Below, piece after piece: positions 19,638-23,114 of a DNA stretch of 23,114 nucleotides (positions within the stretch are counted from its first letter, which is position 1; every line of letters starts with the position of its first letter). The position numbers and the translations under genes are program-made. The notes below the pieces were generated by a model. It was not told the DNA's origin, did not search any database, and worked only from the letters and a program-made list of their open reading frames with translations. This stretch comes from Entrophospora sp. SA101 (lineage: Eukaryota; Glomeromycota; Glomeromycetes; Entrophosporales; Entrophosporaceae): contig CAUDNR010000767.1 in assembly GCA_958430865.1 (NCBI GenBank), forward strand, positions 706 to 23,819. The letters are read 5' to 3'.

Positions 19638-19873
19638 TTTGTTTTTTATTTTTTAAAAAAAAATAAATAATAATTAACATTATTATTGGCCTTGGTGTTG
19701 CACATGATTTTTTTACGCGAATTGATTTTTTTTGTTGACGCGATTGATTTTTTTTTTTTTTTTTTTGGAAAAATTTATTTGAGTCCAAGATGACAAAATG
19801 TGAGTCTCTAAAGAAGACGTGTTAATAACAGAGGCACTATTTTTTATTTGCGTTGTTTTTTTTTGGAATCAAA
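19638..19873. promoter_or_regulatory. Short divergent promoter with ACGCG and CCAAT boxes
   Basis: 236 bp between the H2B variant start (minus) and a tentative plus-strand ATG. Two ACGCGA boxes, at 19715-19720 and 19738-19743, each lead into ATTGATTTTTTT. ACGCG is the core of the MCB element bound by MBF-type factors that drive S-phase genes in fungi. On the H2B side a CCAAT box (GGCCAATAA, about 19683-19691) lies some 50 bp upstream of its ATG, and a TATA-like AATAAATAATAATTAA run is closer still. Long T/A homopolymers fill the rest. Function is inferred. Confidence 0.5.
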
Positions 19874-20126
19874 ATGTGGAGCAGATCATTGCTGGGTAAG
19901 TATAAGATTCTTATCAAGATTGTGTATTTTGCTTTTCATAATTGTTATCAATATTAATATTAAATAATAATAAATAATTACATGTCAAGGCAGCATACTG
20001 TTGAAAAAGAAACATTTCGATATGCAATGTTTGATTACAGGAAATTGGCAGGCGTTGAAGCACACATGCTACCTTGAACATTACAGTCATTCTCTCATCT
20101 TCCTTGTGTACACAAGGCTAATCTGA
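19874..20126 (+). CDS. Tentative small gene, divergent to H2B variant
   Basis: ATG 19874 begins MWSRSLLG and meets a consensus donor GTAAGT at 19896. An acceptor TGTCAAG at 19989 joins through a split Gly codon to SILLKKKHFDMQCLITG, continuing NWQALKHTCYLEHYSHSL to TGA at 20124-20126 (52 aa). The basic, Trp/Ser-rich start could be a mitochondrial presequence. The next frame downstream stays open and coding-like, so the real product may extend after another intron or an indel. No family recognised. The strong donor and the position opposite a histone gene are the main support. Confidence 0.33.
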
Positions 20127-20480
20127 CTGCAAGGCCTTCAAGGATAAATGATGCTGTTAAATTCCAGGGGGGGCGTAAGGCCCTGGAGTTTACCGAGACT
20201 GCATCTATTGTCAATGACACTTTTACTAATCTTCCCTCACAGCCCAGACCAGAGAAAGCTGCTGCCATGTTAGACAAAAAGTTGCCTGCAACGATCCTAC
20301 TTCTAGGGTAAGGATGGATCTGTGATCAAGTTGCAACTCTGTTGATGAATTGTAGTGCCATGTAAACATCAAAGCAACGAGAATCTGCAACTCGTTTCAA
20401 GCACAGGGAGGTAATTTACAATTCAGAGCAGGGTTTGTGGCCCCGAAATTGCATTTGGGCTCTGAGTTAGAAGGAAAGCT
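20078..20480 (+). other. GC-enriched coding-like block without intact frame
   Basis: From an acceptor-like ACATTACAG (20086) one frame reads SFSHLPCVHKANLTARPSRI, NDAVKFQGGRKALEFTETAS and IVNDTFTNLPSQPRPEKAAA to TAA at 20309-20311, which overlaps a donor-like GTAAGG. The same frame is then open, apart from one TAG/TAA-type stop, to about 20470. A neighbouring frame gives GNLQFRAGFVAPKLHLGSEL. GC content is visibly above the surrounding AT-rich DNA. It may be the continuation of the tentative gene at 19874 or an independent decayed gene. Product unknown. Confidence 0.3.
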
Positions 20481-20555
20481 GTAAAATAGTGTTTGTTTTG
20501 TATAATTATTTTCCTAAATTCTCTGTTTCTTTAATACTAACCAATTTATAATTTT

Positions 20556-20599
20556 GGATAGGGGACTGAACAGGGTTTTGCCCAATCAGTCCCCTGTCC
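20556..20599. repeat. Strong hairpin GGATAGGGGACTGA / TCAGTCCCCTGTCC
   Basis: Two 14-bp arms match with one difference, separated by 16 bp that can itself pair (GGG TTTT GCCC). Unusually GC-rich for this window. A transposon end, such as a Helitron 3' hairpin or a fold-back element, is a possible origin; no CTRR-plus-insertion-site context was confirmed. Confidence 0.7.
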
Positions 20600-20788
20600 T
20601 ATAGATTAAAATCATTATACATCTTTGTCAGCAATATGGCCAACAAGAAAAAAGTCATAAAATGGTTTGGATTTTGGTATGTTATGTTATAAATTAATCA
20701 TTCCCATAAATTCACTGTTTCTCTTTAATTTTTATTTGACCAACTGAATTTGTTATTTAAATTAGGGTAGGGTTGTTGGTGAATTGGC

Positions 20789-20923
20789 ATGCCACCAACA
20801 AGAGGACTCAAAACTCTGAATCCAAACAACAACCCTCCTGCATCAGAGAATTTTGAACCAGTTGCAGACACTGACTTTATTCTAAAGAGGTATAACACAA
20901 AGCAATCATCACACAAATGCTGA
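20789..20923 (+). other. Short coding-like frame, unassigned
   Basis: ATG 20789 opens 44 aa reading MPPTRGLKTLNPNNNPPASE and NFEPVADTDFILKRYNTKQS, stop at 20921-20923. Composition is protein-like and GC is above background, as in the block at 20078-20480, but there is no recognised family, no introns and no visible partner. Possibly an exon or relic of the same old gene or element. The opposite-strand frame over this stretch lacks an ATG. Confidence 0.2.
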
Positions 20924-21247
20924 TCCTCATCAGTTATCAATGTCCATATGGAAACAGACAAGTTTGGTCTGAGAGGAAGATAAGGGAAAGTTTTGTCCAA
21001 AGCCTTCTGACGTATGGATGGCCTTCACTTATGGGAGAAATTTCACAATTATGAGGGTGTGTGAAAGCACTAATTTGTATGTTTGTGACAGGAAAATTTC
21101 AATTAAATCTGACCCCTGTGATCAACATCAGATTTATTATTCATAAGGAACCATAATTGATAATCAGAAAAAATAATTTATTTTGTGAACCCCAGAGATC
21201 TGGGTAGACACACATTTATTGTTTAGACTTAAAAAGTTTCATTTCTG
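20924..21247. other. Intergenic
   Basis: No gene supported. A short frame reads SVINVHMETDKFGLRGR and stops near 20982; otherwise AT-rich non-coding. Confidence 0.4.
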
Positions 21248-21383
21248 CATGGTCTTGGTATTATTTATATTTGGGTGATGCAATTTTTTGTTATGTCAAT
21301 GACAACATCAAATGTATTTAATAATCATAATAATCATCATGAATATTTAATGGAGCAGGTATTCACAGAAGGAAAGGATTAAA
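21248..21383. repeat. Diverged dispersed repeat, copy B
   Basis: Partner of the segment at 14779-14933, with the same order of shared blocks (CATGGTC, TTGGGTGATGCAATT, AAATGTAT, TAATCATCAT, GAAAGGATTAAA). Both copies are in the same orientation. Confidence 0.6.
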
Positions 21384-21520
21384 TAGCAACAAAAAAGCTA
21401 ATGTTAACAGAATAACGTGATTCATTATGCAATTCAATTTATTTATTTTATTTATTTATATTGTTTATTTTTATATTTATTTATTATGATCATTCCATGT
21501 ACTTATTTGGTTAGAATATG

Positions 21521-21618
21521 GTTTAAACACGATTTCATGTTTAAACTTGAAATCAAGCATAAACAGGAATCAGGGTTAACATGAAACATACTGTTTGAAC
21601 TTGAAATCGTGCTTAAGC
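21521..21618. repeat. 98-bp fold-back element with 26-bp imperfect arms
   Basis: The left arm at 21521-21546 begins GTTTAAACACGATTTCATG. The complement of the right arm, 21618-21593, begins GCTTAAGCACGATTTCAAG. The arms share the core CACGATTTCA and match at about 21 of 26 positions. The spacer is 46 bp and repeats parts of the arms (TTGAAATCAAGC). Probably a small MITE or palindromic repeat; target duplication not identified. Confidence 0.65.
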
Positions 21619-22399
21619 AGTGTATAAGTAATTAACATGTATAAAAGAGATGAGATTTGGATTTTTTTTGAAGGGAAGATTTTTTTGGAAGTTTTAGGTT
21701 TTAGAAATTTTTGATTTAGATTTCGATCTTAGATTTTAGGTTTGATTTGTTAATAAACAAAAGGTTTCGACCTATATAAAAATCCACATTATCCATTTAA
21801 TCAATTAAACCAAAGCTATCTGTTAGCATATTCCTCACTTCATTCTGAAATAAATAAAACTATTTCATTTGCCACCCACTATATATGCTCTCCCACATTA
21901 AAATAGTCCAGTGACACTAAGTTTGTTTTTTATCAATCAAAATATATAATTAATTGTATTTAAGAATTTATTATTTTATTCCACTTTTGTAATGGCATTA
22001 GCTTCAATAATTCTATTTCCTTAGTATTAATGATTTAATCAATATACAAGTGGTGGTCAATTTAAATGGCATTCATTTTTTTAAATGTGTAAAATTTTTT
22101 TAAAAGATGTTTTTACAATAATGATTTTTAATATTGTAAAATTTTTTTTGATAAATGAAATCTTTATTAATATTAATAAAAAATCAGGAAACATGAAATA
22201 ATTATTTTTCATGGGGCCAGTTGACCAAATTTTTCAATTTCTCTTCATAAGTTGCTGAACAATCATATTTTTTAAATCATTTACTTAAACCTATTCCTGA
22301 TTCATCTAAGATTAATTCCATTCATATACTTCAATTTTAAAACAATTATAAAAAAACTACAAAGTGAACATAAAATTATATATATAGGGATAAATGTAT
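21619..22399. other. Intergenic, AT-rich
   Basis: No gene supported. T-rich and A-rich homopolymers dominate. It would contain the 5' flank of the transposase-like ORF; no terminal inverted repeat for that element was recognised. Confidence 0.5.
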
Positions 22400-23114
22400 A
22401 TGAAAAGTATTAACAAAAGTAATAAATATAATGGTTCTAATGAATATGAAAAGGCAATCAATTTTTTGAAAAAGGTTGTAATTGTGGTTGCTCTTCAAGA
22501 ATTCCCAAAGAAGAATTTGCAGAATTAAGGGAATCTTTTCAAGCTCTTTCTAAAGTAGAACAAGACATATTTTTAATGGCCCAACTTAAAGCAATGGATG
22601 GTGGATCAATAAGTACTAGTAGATGTCTTAAAAAGAAAACCAGATCTAATAAAAGAACTTTCTATCAATGGGATCACAATACACTCCTTTGTCAAGAAAC
22701 TTATCTCAATATGTTAGGAATTGGTAGGACTTATTTTGAAAATATTAGAAATCATCTAATAAATAATGGTCTTCTACCAAGAATTCATGGTAATATTAAA
22801 AGAATGCCTCAATGGAAAACTAAGATGGTGATTGATAAAAATGTTGCAGAAATAGTAAAGAATTTTCTAGAAAATTATGCAGAAGTCCATGGATTACCAA
22901 GTCCAGGCAGAAGTGTTAATAGAATAACTCAATCAATTATATTCCTACCAGCTGAAATGAGTTATAAATCTGTACACAAAGATTTTCTGGTTGGTCTAGA
23001 AGAAGATAATAATTTGAAATCCTTAAAATATGATGCTTTCAGAAAATTATGACATCAATTGACACCAGAAATTCAAATTATGAGTCCCAGGACTGATTTG
23101 TGTGATACTTGTCA
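22400..23114 (+). pseudogene. Transposase-like ORF, frameshifted and nonsense-mutated, 3' truncated by window
   Basis: ATG 22400 reads MKSINKSNKYNGSNEYEKAI. A one-base loss in the T-run at about 22462-22467 shifts the frame, which then continues GCNCGCSSRIPKEEFAELRE, SFQALSKVEQDIFLMAQLKA and on through RTFYQWDHNT, GIGRTYFENIRNHLINNGLL and IIFLPAEMSYKSVHKDFLVG. At 23050-23052 TGA stands where HQL follows RKL; a Trp codon is the natural reading (RKLWHQL). The frame then goes on to MSPRTDLCDTC at the window end. The CNCGC cluster, the LGIGRTYFENIRNHL segment and a PRTDLCxxC metal-binding motif resemble widespread transposon-encoded proteins that precede a DDE-type domain; the DDE part would lie outside the window. 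Assignment rests on recall of such motifs, not on a search. Confidence 0.6.

Noticed and set aside
19597..19788. Lys-rich frame (QKKKKKNQSRQQKKSIRVKK) that looks like a normal H2B tail
   Set aside because: It starts at TTG rather than ATG, is built on homopolymer A-runs, runs into a different frame from the exon at 19576-19637, and no donor joins it in phase. A basic alternative first exon cannot be fully excluded.
20725..21000. 91-aa minus-strand frame
   Set aside because: No ATG start, no recognisable domain; the opposite strand has an ATG-initiated frame of more protein-like composition.
1788..23052. Alternative genetic code (TAA or TGA read as sense)
   Set aside because: The disrupted genes carry different stop codons together with frameshifts, whereas the intact genes use TAA and TGA normally as terminators.

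Overview
The window looks like nuclear DNA of an arbuscular-mycorrhizal (Glomeromycotina, Rhizophagus-type) fungus. It is strongly AT-rich, gene-sparse and full of simple repeats and transposon debris. Its genes carry short GT-AG introns (about 50-180 nt). The families present (Cdc4-type F-box/WD40, F-box/LRR with poly-Asn tracts, fungal WRKY-like factor, cysteine-rich orphan family, hAT and other transposase relics) fit that group. The taxon is an inference from gene families and composition; no marker gene is present.

Layout. 1-1249: a 107-bp-period tandem repeat abuts a truncated hAT transposase tail, followed by a hAT-like terminus that is itself duplicated as a 155-bp tandem repeat. 1380-3015: an F-box/WD40 (Cdc4-like) gene broken by a nonsense codon, at least two frameshifts and a 133-bp hAT-type MITE with a perfect 8-bp target duplication. 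3737-4236 (-): a decayed, unrecognised protein-coding gene. 4283-9571 (+): a very large F-box/LRR protein (1745 aa as modelled) whose true last exon lies beyond an apparent stop. 10071-11713 (-): a three-exon gene (448 aa) for a divergent WRKY-domain protein, including a 25-nt micro-exon. 11714-16797: long non-coding stretch with microsatellites, a TA-flanked pogo/Tc1-type MITE, a diverged dispersed repeat and hairpins. 16798-18251 (+): a frameshifted cysteine-rich orphan gene. 18632-19637 (-): a four-exon histone H2B variant. 19638-19873: its short intergenic promoter, shared with a tentative small gene on the + strand. 20040-20930: GC-enriched, coding-like but broken sequence. 20556-21618: hairpin and palindromic elements. 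22400-23114 (+): a transposase-like ORF with a frameshift and a nonsense codon, running off the window.

The most interesting item is the H2B variant. After splicing it encodes 230 aa: a normal-looking H2B histone fold behind a roughly 120-residue, largely acidic N-terminal extension, with three extra residues near helix 1 and with arginine at the position of the conserved ubiquitylated C-terminal lysine. Its reading frame is intact across three introns with canonical splice sites, and its promoter holds two ACGCG boxes and a CCAAT box, unlike the broken genes around it. The second is the WRKY-like protein, with a recognisable zinc-binding half but WKNNGN in place of WRKYGQ. The three intact genes (F-box/LRR, WRKY-like, H2B variant) do not form an obvious pathway; F-box/WD40 and F-box/LRR proteins are both substrate receptors of SCF ubiquitin ligases.
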